Assembly: GCA_020073525.1 (NCBI GenBank)
Contig: JAIQFA010000005.1
Location: forward strand, 58,169-122,168
DNA: 64,000 nucleotides
Reading direction: 5' to 3'
DNA from: Terriglobia bacterium
GTDB lineage: Bacteria; Acidobacteriota; Terriglobia; Terriglobales; Acidobacteriaceae
Positions 8,785-16,877 of this stretch are shown one piece after another. The notes beneath the pieces were generated by a model that saw only the letters and a program-made list of their open reading frames with translations, was not told where the DNA came from and searched no databases. How positions within the stretch are numbered: the stretch's first letter is position 1; each line of letters opens with the position of its first letter. The position numbers and the translations under genes are program-made.

Positions 8785-11700
8785 ATGTATAGTGCGCGGC
8801 GTTGTCAGAGTGCTTTTTGTTGGCTTGTGACCGCTATTCTGGTCGGTACTATTGCGGGTTGCGGGGGTAGTTCGTCGCACCCGATTGTCGTTACCATGAC
8901 GCAGGGCGCAAATGTGTCCCTGGATAATGGCCAGACCAAGAACCTGGCCGTCACCGTAACCAACGATTCCAAGAGCGCTGGAGTTGCATGGGCACTGGCT
9001 TCGGGGCCGGGCACACTGTCGGGCGCGACCACAAGTGCGGTCACCTACAATGCGCCGGCATCGGGAGCGGCGGCGACCGCTACCGTGACTGCGACGTCTA
9101 TTACCGACACCACCAAGTCAGCGGCCATAACGATCCATATCGCTCCGGTACCGACGATTGCTACAACACCGGCTCCAGGAACAGGCACCAATGGCTCGGC
9201 CTTCAGCTATGCCGTGCCGGTCAGCGGTGGAACGGCGCCGCTGTCCTGGTCCATTTCTGTGGGCGCACTTCCCACCGGATTGACACTCAGTCAGAGCGGC
9301 ACCATCTCGGGGATACCGAACGCAAACGCCACGTCGAGCCCCTACACGTTCACGGTTCGGGTGCAGGACGCGGCGACGGTGGCAGCTACCCAGGACTACT
9401 CGCTAACGATCGACAATCCTCCGGCGCCGGTGATCAGCACGACCGCGCCGACGGCAGGCACCAACGGTACGGCGTATTCGGCGTTCACGTTCACGCTGGC
9501 CAGCGGCGGGCTGGCCCCGTTCAGCTGGAGCGAAACGGGGGCGCTGCCTACCGGCATGACCCTCAGCACAGGCGGCGTGCTCTCCGGCACACCCCATGAG
9601 GCGGGATCGTTCCCGATTACGGTTTCGGTGCAGGACCATTCGAATCCGCAGCAGACGGCGTCCCACAGCTTCACGATTCAAATCAACAATCCGCCGGCGC
9701 CGACCATCACCACTACGTCTTTGCCCAACGGAACCGTTGGCACACCCTACAACCAGACCATTCAAGCGACCTCCGGCTTGTCGCCATATAGTTGGTCAGT
9801 CAGCGCTGGCACGCTGCCCGCAGGCGTGAGCCTGGGCAATAGCACCACCAACTCTGTCACTATCTCCGGCACGCCGACCACGGCAGCATCGAGCACCTTC
9901 ACGATTCAGATCATGGACGCGGCTAGCCAGCCAGGCACGCAGGCTTATACGGTGGTGATGAGCAATCCGCCGGCACCATCGATTACCACGACATCCTTGC
10001 CCGACGGAGCCGTCAGCACTCCTTACAACCAGACTATCCACGCTACAGGTGGCATGGCGCCCTTCACGTGGTCCATGACCTCGGGTACCCCGCCAGCGGG
10101 CCTGACCCTGGACACAAGCAGCACCACCAACTCGATTACCCTCTCCGGCACGCCGACAACCATCCAATCCAACGTCTTGTTCACTGTTCAGATCGTGGAC
10201 TCCTTGAGCCAGATCGGTGCGCAGGGTTACGCGATGAACATCGCAGCCCAGCCCATCATCGTTACCATCACCAATAAGATGTCGACGATTCAGGCGGGCG
10301 CGTCTGCAGTAACTCTGAATGCCACCGTGCAGCACGATACCCAGGGGGTGACCTGGACGTTGACCGCCAACGGCAGCGACTGCTCGCCGACCTGCGGCAC
10401 GCTCAGCAACAGCACCTCAAACAGTGTGGACTACACGCCACCCGCGACGGTACCGAGCGCACCCAATAACGCGCCCATCATCACTGCCTCCTCGGTGACG
10501 GACAACACAAAGACCGACACCGACAGCTTCACAATTACGAGCGCCACTGCCGCCTGCAGTGTGCAAGGAAATGAGGCGGTTCTTAACGGGCAATACGCGT
10601 TCTCGCTCGCCGGATTCAACGGCACTGGCTTTGGCACCTTAGCGGGATCCCTCACGGTTAACGGCGCAGGACACATCACTGCCGGCGTGGTTGATACCAA
10701 TGGAGCCCTAGGTCTCCATACCCAAGTCAGCATCGATACCGCCGCGAGCTCTTATTCCGTGGGTTCAGACAACCGCGGCTGTCTCGCGATTGCGACCTCG
10801 TCCGGCACCTTCCCGATGCGAATCGCGGTGGGCGGCCTCTCCTCAAATGTCGCGACCAAAGGCCGCATCATGGAATGGGACGCACCGTTGTCGTCAGCGT
10901 CTTTCATCGCTACTGGTCAGCTCCTGAAGCAGACAACGTCGGCATTCTCCGGCGGACTCAGCGGGGGCTATGTATTCAGCGTTGCCGGCTTCGATCTCGG
11001 CACGGCTGCAAGAATGACCTGCACTGGGGTATTGCCCGCTAGCGGCGGCACGTTCAGTGCGGGCGAACAGGACTGCAACGACGGGGCAGATGTGGCTCAC
11101 GAGACTGGCATAACCGGTACCTACTCCGCTCTCGACTCCAGCGGACGCGGCACGGGGACCCTGGTAACCAGCAATGGCACGTCGCATATTGCGGTCTACA
11201 TGGTATCCAGCTCGAAATTGCTAATGCTGGGTATCGATTCTTCAGGCACTCCTATTTACAGCGGTGAGATACGGTCGCAGAGTGGTACGTTCGGCAACAG
11301 CTCACTGAATGCCAAAGCCATTTACTATTTGACTGGGACGGGGCCTTCAGGCCAAAGGGTCGACATTGGAACCTTTACTGGCAATGGCAGTGGTTCTGCC
11401 AACGGCACTGCAATCGAGGATGACGCTGGCACACTGACGCAACAGCCTAATTTCACCTGTAACTACAGTGTTGCTTCCAACGGCCGCGTCGCGTTGACCG
11501 GAGCCAACTGCGGGAACCACAATCCTGTTCTCTATTTGACTGCCGCGAATACGGGTTTTATGGAGGGCACGGGTAACTCAATTCAGGTGGGGCCATTTGA
11601 ACCTCAGACAGGGGGGCCGTTCAGCAATAGTACTGTGTCCGGAACCTTCTTCACCGGCACGACCATGGTAACTTACCAAGCCGAATCGGACGTGGGTTCG

Positions 11701-11922
11701 ATCAGTCTGACCAACGGCACTGTGACTGGTACAAGTGACGACATCGGCGCTGGTGACCAGACCGAGGGGAGGACGTTTACGGACTCGATCACCATCGCCG
11801 CCGACGGAAGCTTCTCCACCGAGGGTGGAGCAATCAACGCGTACGTAATTTCGCCGTCCAAGTTTGTGGTTATTGATGCCGCAGAGCAATCCACTACGTC
11901 TGTTATGGTCGGCGAAAAGTAG
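8785..11922 (+). CDS. Large Ig-repeat (He_PIG-type) surface lipoprotein
   Basis: The 1045-residue protein has a lipoprotein signal peptide ending in the lipobox TIAGC followed by GGSSS, so it is probably lipid-anchored. After a Ser/Thr-rich first domain come four tandem putative Ig domains of about 90 residues (about 130-500), each with the hallmark order: PA(P)-x-I-x-TT, GT-x-G-x-x-Y/F, PLSWS-type strand, LP-x-GL-x-L, ISG-x-P and V-x-D. The C-terminal half (about 600-1045) repeats a beta-rich NGQYAFSLAGFNGTG / GGYVFSVAGFDLG / SLTVNGAGHITAGVVD pattern that I associate with large acidobacterial exported proteins. An adhesive or cell-surface structural role is an inference. A rho-independent terminator follows at 11940-11974. 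Confidence 0.85.
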   Translation: MYSARRCQSAFCWLVTAILVGTIAGCGGSSSHPIVVTMTQGANVSLDNGQTKNLAVTVTNDSKSAGVAWALASGPGTLSGATTSAVTYNAPASGAAATATVTATSITDTTKSAAITIHIAPVPTIATTPAPGTGTNGSAFSYAVPVSGGTAPLSWSISVGALPTGLTLSQSGTISGIPNANATSSPYTFTVRVQDAATVAATQDYSLTIDNPPAPVISTTAPTAGTNGTAYSAFTFTLASGGLAPFSWSETGALPTGMTLSTGGVLSGTPHEAGSFPITVSVQDHSNPQQTASHSFTIQINNPPAPTITTTSLPNGTVGTPYNQTIQATSGLSPYSWSVSAGTLPAGVSLGNSTTNSVTISGTPTTAASSTFTIQIMDAASQPGTQAYTVVMSNPPAPSITTTSLPDGAVSTPYNQTIHATGGMAPFTWSMTSGTPPAGLTLDTSSTTNSITLSGTPTTIQSNVLFTVQIVDSLSQIGAQGYAMNIAAQPIIVTITNKMSTIQAGASAVTLNATVQHDTQGVTWTLTANGSDCSPTCGTLSNSTSNSVDYTPPATVPSAPNNAPIITASSVTDNTKTDTDSFTITSATAACSVQGNEAVLNGQYAFSLAGFNGTGFGTLAGSLTVNGAGHITAGVVDTNGALGLHTQVSIDTAASSYSVGSDNRGCLAIATSSGTFPMRIAVGGLSSNVATKGRIMEWDAPLSSASFIATGQLLKQTTSAFSGGLSGGYVFSVAGFDLGTAARMTCTGVLPASGGTFSAGEQDCNDGADVAHETGITGTYSALDSSGRGTGTLVTSNGTSHIAVYMVSSSKLLMLGIDSSGTPIYSGEIRSQSGTFGNSSLNAKAIYYLTGTGPSGQRVDIGTFTGNGSGSANGTAIEDDAGTLTQQPNFTCNYSVASNGRVALTGANCGNHNPVLYLTAANTGFMEGTGNSIQVGPFEPQTGGPFSNSTVSGTFFTGTTMVTYQAESDVGSISLTNGTVTGTSDDIGAGDQTEGRTFTDSITIAADGSFSTEGGAINAYVISPSKFVVIDAAEQSTTSVMVGEK

Positions 11923-11939
11923 TAAATACTTCTCAACGT

Positions 11940-11974
11940 AGGGCCGTGCCGCTTCGGCGGCAGGGCCCTTTTTT
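11940..11974 (+). terminator. Rho-independent terminator with CUUCGG tetraloop
   Basis: AGGGCC plus GCCG pairs with CGGC plus GGCCCT around a C(TTCG)G tetraloop, one of the most stable RNA loops, and is followed at once by TTTTTT. It ends the Ig-repeat lipoprotein transcript 18 bp after its stop and separates it from the convergent htrA gene. Confidence 0.9.
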
Positions 11975-11994
11975 ATTGGCGTCCAAGGCCAGAA

Positions 11995-13134
11995 CTAAAC
12001 CTGGTCTCTGGCTTCGCCCAGCGCTACTGACACTTCGAGTTGCTTCTTCCCGCGGAAGATCGTCACTTTTACCGTGTCCCCGGCACGATGTTTGTTCATG
12101 ATCTGGGCGAGAGTCTGCTGGCTTTCGATTCTTTCTCCGTCGATGGCGACGATTAAATCTCCACCAATCATGATGGGGGTGTTGCCGAGGTAGGCGCGCT
12201 CCGAGCCGCCGCGCAGTCCGGCGCGGTCGGCGGAGCCCCCAGGGACGGCCTGAACGATGAGGAGTCCGTAGTCGGCGGCCAAGCCCAACTCATCGGCAAT
12301 TTCGGGATCGATGGGGATGGTGCGCACGCCGAGCGCGGGACGACGCACGCGTCCGAGCGTGACCAGATCGTTGACCACGGCTTTCGCGGTGTTGATGGGG
12401 ATGGCGAAACCGATGCCGGCACTCTGCCCGACGCTGGAAGCGATCATAGTATTAATGCCGATGACTTCGCCGTGCAAGTTGAGCAGCGGGCCGCCGGAGT
12501 TACCGGGGTTGATGGCGGCGTCGGTCTGAATGGCTTCGTCGATGACCATGCCGTCGGGTTCCTGCACTTGGCGGATGGAACTGACGATGCCGAGCGTGAG
12601 GGTTCCGGCCAAACCGAAGGGGTTGCCGATGGCGTAGACTTTCTGGCCGACCTGCAGATTGGTTGAGTCGCCCAGAATCATCGGCTGCAGGTTGGGAGCT
12701 TTGATCTGGACGATTGCCAAGTCATGCGACTTGTCGGTGCCGACGATGGTGGCCTTATATTTTTTGCGGTCGTGCAGCGTGACTTCGACCTGGCGCGCAT
12801 CGGCAATGACGTGATAGTTGGTGAGGATGTGTCCTTCTTTGTCGATGACGAAGCCGGAGCCCTGGCCTTCCTGCGGCACCAGGCCGTAGAAAAAGTCGAA
12901 GGTCATGACGCGCGAAGTGATGTTGACGACCGCTCCAATGTTTTTGCGGTAGACGTTGATGTTGTTCTGCTCTTCGGCATCGAGCGATTCGCCGCCGGCG
13001 GCTTCGGTGATTTCTACATGCTGCGGACGGCTCATCCAGCTGGGGGTATGGAGGTGTCCGTTGCGATAGGTGGTGAAGTAGAAGAAGGCGGACGCCAGAA
13101 CAATGGCGAATATAAAAGGACGCAAGAATCTCAT
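11995..13134 (-). CDS. HtrA/Deg-family serine protease with one PDZ domain
   Basis: This is an envelope quality-control protease. An N-terminal membrane segment (about residues 5-21) anchors it, followed by a trypsin-like domain with the full triad: His108 in TNYHV, Asp138 in SHDLAIV and Ser213 in GNSGGPL. A single PDZ domain covers about 275-370 (ADYGLLIVQAVPGGSADRAGL, GGDLIVAIDG). At 379 residues with one PDZ domain it resembles DegS or HhoA-type rather than DegP. It lies downstream of the hydantoinase-like gene on the same strand but across a repeat-rich gap. Confidence 0.92.
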   Translation of the reverse strand: MRFLRPFIFAIVLASAFFYFTTYRNGHLHTPSWMSRPQHVEITEAAGGESLDAEEQNNINVYRKNIGAVVNITSRVMTFDFFYGLVPQEGQGSGFVIDKEGHILTNYHVIADARQVEVTLHDRKKYKATIVGTDKSHDLAIVQIKAPNLQPMILGDSTNLQVGQKVYAIGNPFGLAGTLTLGIVSSIRQVQEPDGMVIDEAIQTDAAINPGNSGGPLLNLHGEVIGINTMIASSVGQSAGIGFAIPINTAKAVVNDLVTLGRVRRPALGVRTIPIDPEIADELGLAADYGLLIVQAVPGGSADRAGLRGGSERAYLGNTPIMIGGDLIVAIDGERIESQQTLAQIMNKHRAGDTVKVTIFRGKKQLEVSVALGEARDQV

Positions 13135-13187
13135 CGTGGGTAACCTCGAAAGCCTGCAGACTGAATTCTAGCGAAAAAGGGTTTTTA

Positions 13188-13311
13188 CCGCAGAGGACGC
13201 GGAGTGCGCGGAGAAAATTCTTTACCACAGGGGGCACAAAGGAACACAGAGGAAAACCATTCAATAAAGCTCTGCGCACTCAGCGTTCTCTGCGGTTCAG
13301 GGGTTTGGTCT
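13188..13311. repeat. AACCGCAGAGGACG repeat cluster with inverted copy
   Basis: TTTACCGCAGAGGACGCGGAG (13184) and TTTACCACAGGGGGCACAAAGG (13222) are followed by the opposite-strand words CTCTGCGCACTCAGCG and TTCTCTGCGGTT (13270-13298). This is the same three-part order as at 3901-4063. The last copy abuts the stop codon of the hydantoinase gene. Confidence 0.7.
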
Positions 13312-14988
13312 GCCCCAGCCACCGCCGCCGGGGGATTCGATGCGCACCCTTTCTCCAGAACGCAAGCGAACGCTGGTCTTGCCCGGGAGTTCCCGGAGGG
13401 ACCCATCCAGCCGAATGATCACGGTGCGGCCGGGAGCACCGTCGGCTCCGCCAGCCAGTCCGTAGGGCCCGCGGGAACGGCGATCAGCGAGCAGAGTGAC
13501 CTGGGCATCGGTTAAGACCTCGATTTCGCGCACGATTCCGTCGCCACCCGTGTGGAGGCCCGCTCCCCCACTATGGGGACGAAAAGAATATTGCCGCAGG
13601 CGAACCGGGTAGGCATATTCGAGAGCCTCGGCCGGAGTGTTGAGGGAGTTGGTCATGTGGGTGTGGACGCCGGAGACTCCGTCTTTGGTACAGCGCGCGC
13701 CCATGCCGCCGGCGATGGTTTCGTAGTAAGCGAATGGCTTGCCGCTGCGCGGATCGATGCCGCCGATGGTGAGGTTGTTCATGGTACCGGACGCTGCCGC
13801 CGGAATGCGTTCGGGAATCGCCTGGGCCAGCGCCTTCAAGAGCACGTCGACAATTCTCTGCGAAGTCTCGACGTTGCCCCCAGCGACCGCGGCGGGAGGC
13901 TTGGCGTTGACCACGGTTCCCGATGGGGCGATGACACGGATGGGGCGCATGAGGCCGGAAGTGGCAGGCACGTCTTCGCGGAGCAGGCAGCGGAACACGT
14001 AGAAGCAAGCCGAGTAGGTGATGGCCTCGACCGCGTTGATTGCGCCTTGGACTTGCGGGTCGCTGCCGGTGAAGTCGACCGTGACTTGCGCGGACGATTT
14101 TCTTTTCGACGCAGAGGGAGACGCGGCAAGCCGCGTCTCTACGGCTGACTTTTTAGCGGCTGACGGCTTGACCTGGATCGTCACGGCTAGGCGCACGGGT
14201 TTGTCATCAACACCATCGTCATCGAGGAAGTCCTCGGCTTGGTAGTGGCCGGATGGGATGCTGCGCAGGAAGGATCGCATCATTTCTTCGGAATAGACGA
14301 GCAGATCGGCGGCGGCTTGTTGGGCGCGGGCGGTTCCGTAGCGGTCGCAGATTTCGCGCAGGCGCTGGGCTCCAGTCTGGCCGGCCGCGATCTGCGCTCC
14401 AATGTCGCCCTCGCGTTCCTCGGGGGTGCGGACGTTGTTGAGCAAGAGGGCCAGCACATCGGCGACAAGTTTTCCGCCGCGCATAACTTTGACCGGCGGG
14501 ATGCGGAGGCCTTCCTGGTAGATCTCGCGGCAGGGCCCCATGGAGCCAGGGTAAGTTCCGCCGACATCGGCATGATGAGCGCGGGAAGCGACGTAGAAAT
14601 CTGGTGCGGTCGTGTGGTGGCGGGGCTTCGCCCCGCCTGGACGGGGCAAAGCCCCGTCCCCACGCGAAACATATACCGGCATGACCAGCGTGATATCTGG
14701 AAGGTGTGTGCCGCCTCGGAAGGGGTCGTTGAGCATAACCACGTCGCCTGGTTCCAGTTCGCACTGTTCCACAGCGGCGGCGACCGACATGGGCATGGAG
14801 CCCAGATGCACCGGCATATGATCGCCCATGGCGATGACTTGACCGGCCGAATCGAAGACGGCGCAGGAGTAGTCGCGACGCTCCTTGATGTTGGGAGAGA
14901 AGGAAGTCCGGCGCAGGGCGGCGCCCATTTCCTCGGCGATGGAATGGTAGAGATTCTTGAAAACTTCGAGTTCGACCGGATCACGCAT
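13297..14988 (-). CDS. Hydantoinase B/5-oxoprolinase-family subunit with two repeat-derived insertions
   Basis: The protein matches the hydantoinase-B/oxoprolinase family (ATP-dependent opening of hydantoin, oxoproline or acetone-carboxylation substrates with a partner A subunit): FSPNIKERRDYSCAVFD, GDHMPVHLGSMP, NDPFRGGTHLPDITL, SRAHHADVGG, DFTGSDPQVQG, GGNVETSQR and the Gly-rich end GERVRIESPGGGGWG. Two segments look foreign: residues about 108-127 and about 276-298. Their DNA (14613-14670 and 14114-14146) is palindromic repeat sequence found elsewhere between genes, and both keep the reading frame. No A subunit is adjacent, so the partner must lie elsewhere or be missing. Confidence 0.85.
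   Translation of the reverse strand: MRDPVELEVFKNLYHSIAEEMGAALRRTSFSPNIKERRDYSCAVFDSAGQVIAMGDHMPVHLGSMPMSVAAAVEQCELEPGDVVMLNDPFRGGTHLPDITLVMPVYVSRGDGALPRPGGAKPRHHTTAPDFYVASRAHHADVGGTYPGSMGPCREIYQEGLRIPPVKVMRGGKLVADVLALLLNNVRTPEEREGDIGAQIAAGQTGAQRLREICDRYGTARAQQAAADLLVYSEEMMRSFLRSIPSGHYQAEDFLDDDGVDDKPVRLAVTIQVKPSAAKKSAVETRLAASPSASKRKSSAQVTVDFTGSDPQVQGAINAVEAITYSACFYVFRCLLREDVPATSGLMRPIRVIAPSGTVVNAKPPAAVAGGNVETSQRIVDVLLKALAQAIPERIPAAASGTMNNLTIGGIDPRSGKPFAYYETIAGGMGARCTKDGVSGVHTHMTNSLNTPAEALEYAYPVRLRQYSFRPHSGGAGLHTGGDGIVREIEVLTDAQVTLLADRRSRGPYGLAGGADGAPGRTVIIRLDGSLRELPGKTSVRLRSGERVRIESPGGGGWGRPNP
14114..14146. repeat. Palindromic repeat (GAGACGCGGCAAGCCGCGTCTC) inside a coding region
   Basis: The palindrome has 9-bp arms GACGCGGC / GCCGCGTC around AA and is followed by TCTACGG. 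The same hairpin occurs between genes at 25648-25672, 33800-33826 and 37461-37485. Here it is inside the hydantoinase-like gene and adds a Lys/Ser/Ala-rich stretch before the conserved VTVDFTGSDP strand. Confidence 0.85.
14613..14672. repeat. Double-hairpin GGGGCTTCGCCCC / GGGGCAAAGCCCC repeat inside a coding region
   Basis: Two adjacent hairpins, CGGGGCTTCGCCCCG and ACGGGGCAAAGCCCCGT, joined by CCTGG and followed by CCCCAC. Related arrangements lie between genes at 22655-22712 and 31983-32034. In frame it inserts about 20 residues rich in Pro, Gly and Arg between two conserved strands of the hydantoinase-like protein. Confidence 0.85.
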
Positions 14989-15018
14989 GAAGAAGTACGA
15001 GTGTACGCCACGGGTGAC

Positions 15019-15110
15019 GAAGTCAGAAGTAAGAAGTCAAATTGAAGAAGTAACCTTTGGCAGGTGCGTGGATAGGTTCTTACTTCTTCAATTTGCCTTC
15101 TGACTTCTGC
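15019..15110. repeat. Inverted-repeat element without cargo upstream of sppA
   Basis: The left arm GAAGTCAGAAGTAAGAAG followed by TCAAATTGAAGAAGTAAC (15019-15053) is mirrored by GTTCTTACTTCTTCAA followed by TTTGCCTTCTGACTTCTGC (15076-15110). Arms are about 35 bp with few mismatches, with a 22-bp centre. Very similar arms flank the four-helix-bundle gene at 26474-26839. As RNA it would fold into a long hairpin in the 5' region of sppA. Confidence 0.8.
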
Positions 15111-15138
15111 AATCTCTGGGTGCTACACTCTTCTGATT

Positions 15139-16047
15139 ATGGCGGAAGGGCGTTCGCGGATTTGGATGTGGTTTTTAGCGGGCGGCGGGCTGTTTGCGCT
15201 GTTCGTGGTGGCGGTGTTCACGTTGGTCTACCTGAGTTTTAGCGGCGGGGATGAACAATCGTTTTCCGGCTTCGGCTCCAAGATTGCCGTCGTTGAACTT
15301 GACGGCATAATCTTCTCTCCCAAGCAGATCGTCTCGCAACTGAAGAAGTTTGCCGATGACGATTCCGTCAAGGCCATCATCATCCATGTGAATTCTCCCG
15401 GGGGAGGCGTGGCGGCGTCGGAGGAGATCTATCGCGAAGTGAAGCGGATCCGTGACGAAAAGAAGAAACGCATTGTCGCTTCGATTGAAACCGTGGGTGC
15501 GAGCGGCGCGTATTACGTGGCCTCGGCCACCAACAAGATTTATGCGGACAAGGGCAGCGTGGTGGGATCCATCGGAGTGATTGCCGAGTGGGTGAACTAC
15601 AGCGAACTTTTGCGCTGGGCGAAATTGAACGCGATCACGATGAAGGCGGGAGAATTCAAGGACACAGGCAGCCCGACGCGCGAAATGACGCCTGTGGAAC
15701 GCGAGTACATGCAGGGCTTGATTGACAACATGCACACGCAGTTCATCCAGGCGGTGGCCGACGGCCGGCATGCGAAGGAAGCCGACATCCGGGCCATTGC
15801 CAATGGAAAAGTCTGGACCGGCCAGCAGGCGGCAGACCTGAAGCTGGTGGATCAGATCGCGGATTTCGAAGGTGCGGTGAAAGATACGGCCCAGGCGGTG
15901 AATATCTCCGGCGAACCGACGCTTGTCTATCCGCCGAAAGAGAGACGGTCGGGCCTCGATCTACTCTTTGGCGATGTTTCCGATTATTTGCCCACGCGGG
16001 AGAAGCTGTTGGAGCAGCAGGTCGGTTTTTACTATCTTTGGAAGTAG
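15139..16047 (+). CDS. sppA: Signal peptide peptidase SppA (S49 family, short form)
   Basis: This membrane-anchored serine protease degrades cleaved signal peptides. The 302-residue protein has an N-terminal membrane segment (about 9-33), then the S49 domain with VVELDGII, VNSPGGGVAASEEIY and the catalytic Ser122 in TVGASGAYYVASA. The general-base Lys is K174 in GEFKDTGSP. A single protease domain of this size is the Gram-positive/archaeal-like short form, not the two-domain E. coli enzyme. The inverted-repeat element at 15019-15110 lies just before the gene. Confidence 0.92.
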   Translation: MAEGRSRIWMWFLAGGGLFALFVVAVFTLVYLSFSGGDEQSFSGFGSKIAVVELDGIIFSPKQIVSQLKKFADDDSVKAIIIHVNSPGGGVAASEEIYREVKRIRDEKKKRIVASIETVGASGAYYVASATNKIYADKGSVVGSIGVIAEWVNYSELLRWAKLNAITMKAGEFKDTGSPTREMTPVEREYMQGLIDNMHTQFIQAVADGRHAKEADIRAIANGKVWTGQQAADLKLVDQIADFEGAVKDTAQAVNISGEPTLVYPPKERRSGLDLLFGDVSDYLPTREKLLEQQVGFYYLWK

Positions 16048-16059
16048 CGAAAGCGATAA

Positions 16060-16140
16060 GTTCTCAGTTCCCGGTTCTCAGTTCTCAGAAACAGCACCGG
16101 CGTCCCTTACTGAGAACTGGCTAGTAGGTACTGAGAACTG
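16060..16140. repeat. AGTTCTCAG / CTGAGAACT repeat array
   Basis: TTCTCAGTTCCCGGTTCTCAG followed by AGTTCTCAGAAACAG and, after CCTTA, the complementary CTGAGAACTGG and ACTGAGAACTG form an inverted array of a roughly 10-bp unit downstream of sppA. The RNA could fold into a hairpin; there is no T-tract, so I do not call it a terminator. Confidence 0.6.
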
Positions 16141-16268
16141 CACTTGCACAGAACCCCTTAAATTTGAGAAGGTTATAGGCAGGCGAAGTGCAGCAGCGGG
16201 GGCGGCAAAGCCCTCGGGCACGCGGATCCCTACAAAGGGAGCCGGCCCCAAAGGGAGTGAAAAGGCAT

Positions 16269-16604
16269 ATGACGAAGGCTGACCTGATCGAAGAAGTTTC
16301 CCGGCTGGCGGAACTCACCCGCAAAGACAGCGAAGTGATTGTGGACACGATCTTTGACAGCGTGGTGCGTTCGCTGCGCGTGGGCGACAAGATCGAAATC
16401 CGCGGGTTTGGCAGCTTCCGCACGCGCCAGCGCAAGCCGCGCGTGGGCCGCAACCCGAAAACCGGCGACCGGGTGGAAGTTCCGGCGAAGAAGATTCCAT
16501 TCTTCAAACCCAGCAAGGAATTGAAAGACTTGGTGAACCATAGCGCGACGCCGGAAGTTGCTCCCGCACCACCGCCGCCGCCCGCACCGCCCAGCACGCA
16601 CTAG
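16269..16604 (+). CDS. HU/IHF-family DNA-bending protein with proline-rich tail
   Basis: The 111-residue nucleoid protein starts at the ATG at 16269 (MTKADLIEEV); upstream in-frame codons read through a repeat. The family core is complete: helices 1-2 (LTRKDSEVIVDTIFDSVVRSL), IEIRGFGSF, the intercalating-arm motif GRNPKTG and VPAKKIPFFKPSKELKDLV. FKPSKELK and the length favour an IHF-like dimer subunit, but HU cannot be ruled out by eye. Residues 95-111 form an unusual Ala/Pro tail beyond the normal end. Confidence 0.9.
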   Translation: MTKADLIEEVSRLAELTRKDSEVIVDTIFDSVVRSLRVGDKIEIRGFGSFRTRQRKPRVGRNPKTGDRVEVPAKKIPFFKPSKELKDLVNHSATPEVAPAPPPPPAPPSTH

Positions 16605-16877
16605 ACCGGGTGAGGGAAAGCGGTTTTGTATGAGCGCATCGCTTCACAGGCTGCGGAAAGAGTATTTCCCGTTGCAGTCTCACCGCAGCGGCTAAAGCCG
16701 ACTCCTGGAAACCAGCTTTTATCGCAGCGGTGAACCGCTGCGCCACCCAAAATCATACGCAGCACCGACTTTTCTTGCAGTTTGTCGGCGATGGCGAAAA
16801 GAGGCTGTCATCGACCGCCTTTCGGGGCCGCGCAACTGATAGAACTCCATCAGGAATCCGGGGGGCGGCATTTCCGA
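16605..16877. repeat. Intergenic region with GCAGCGG hairpin repeats
   Basis: The gap contains CACCGCAGCGGCTAAAGCCG (16682) and ATCGCAGCGGTGAACCGCTGC (16721-16741), short GC-rich hairpins of dispersed type. No gene was recognised. The gap separates convergent genes. Confidence 0.5.
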
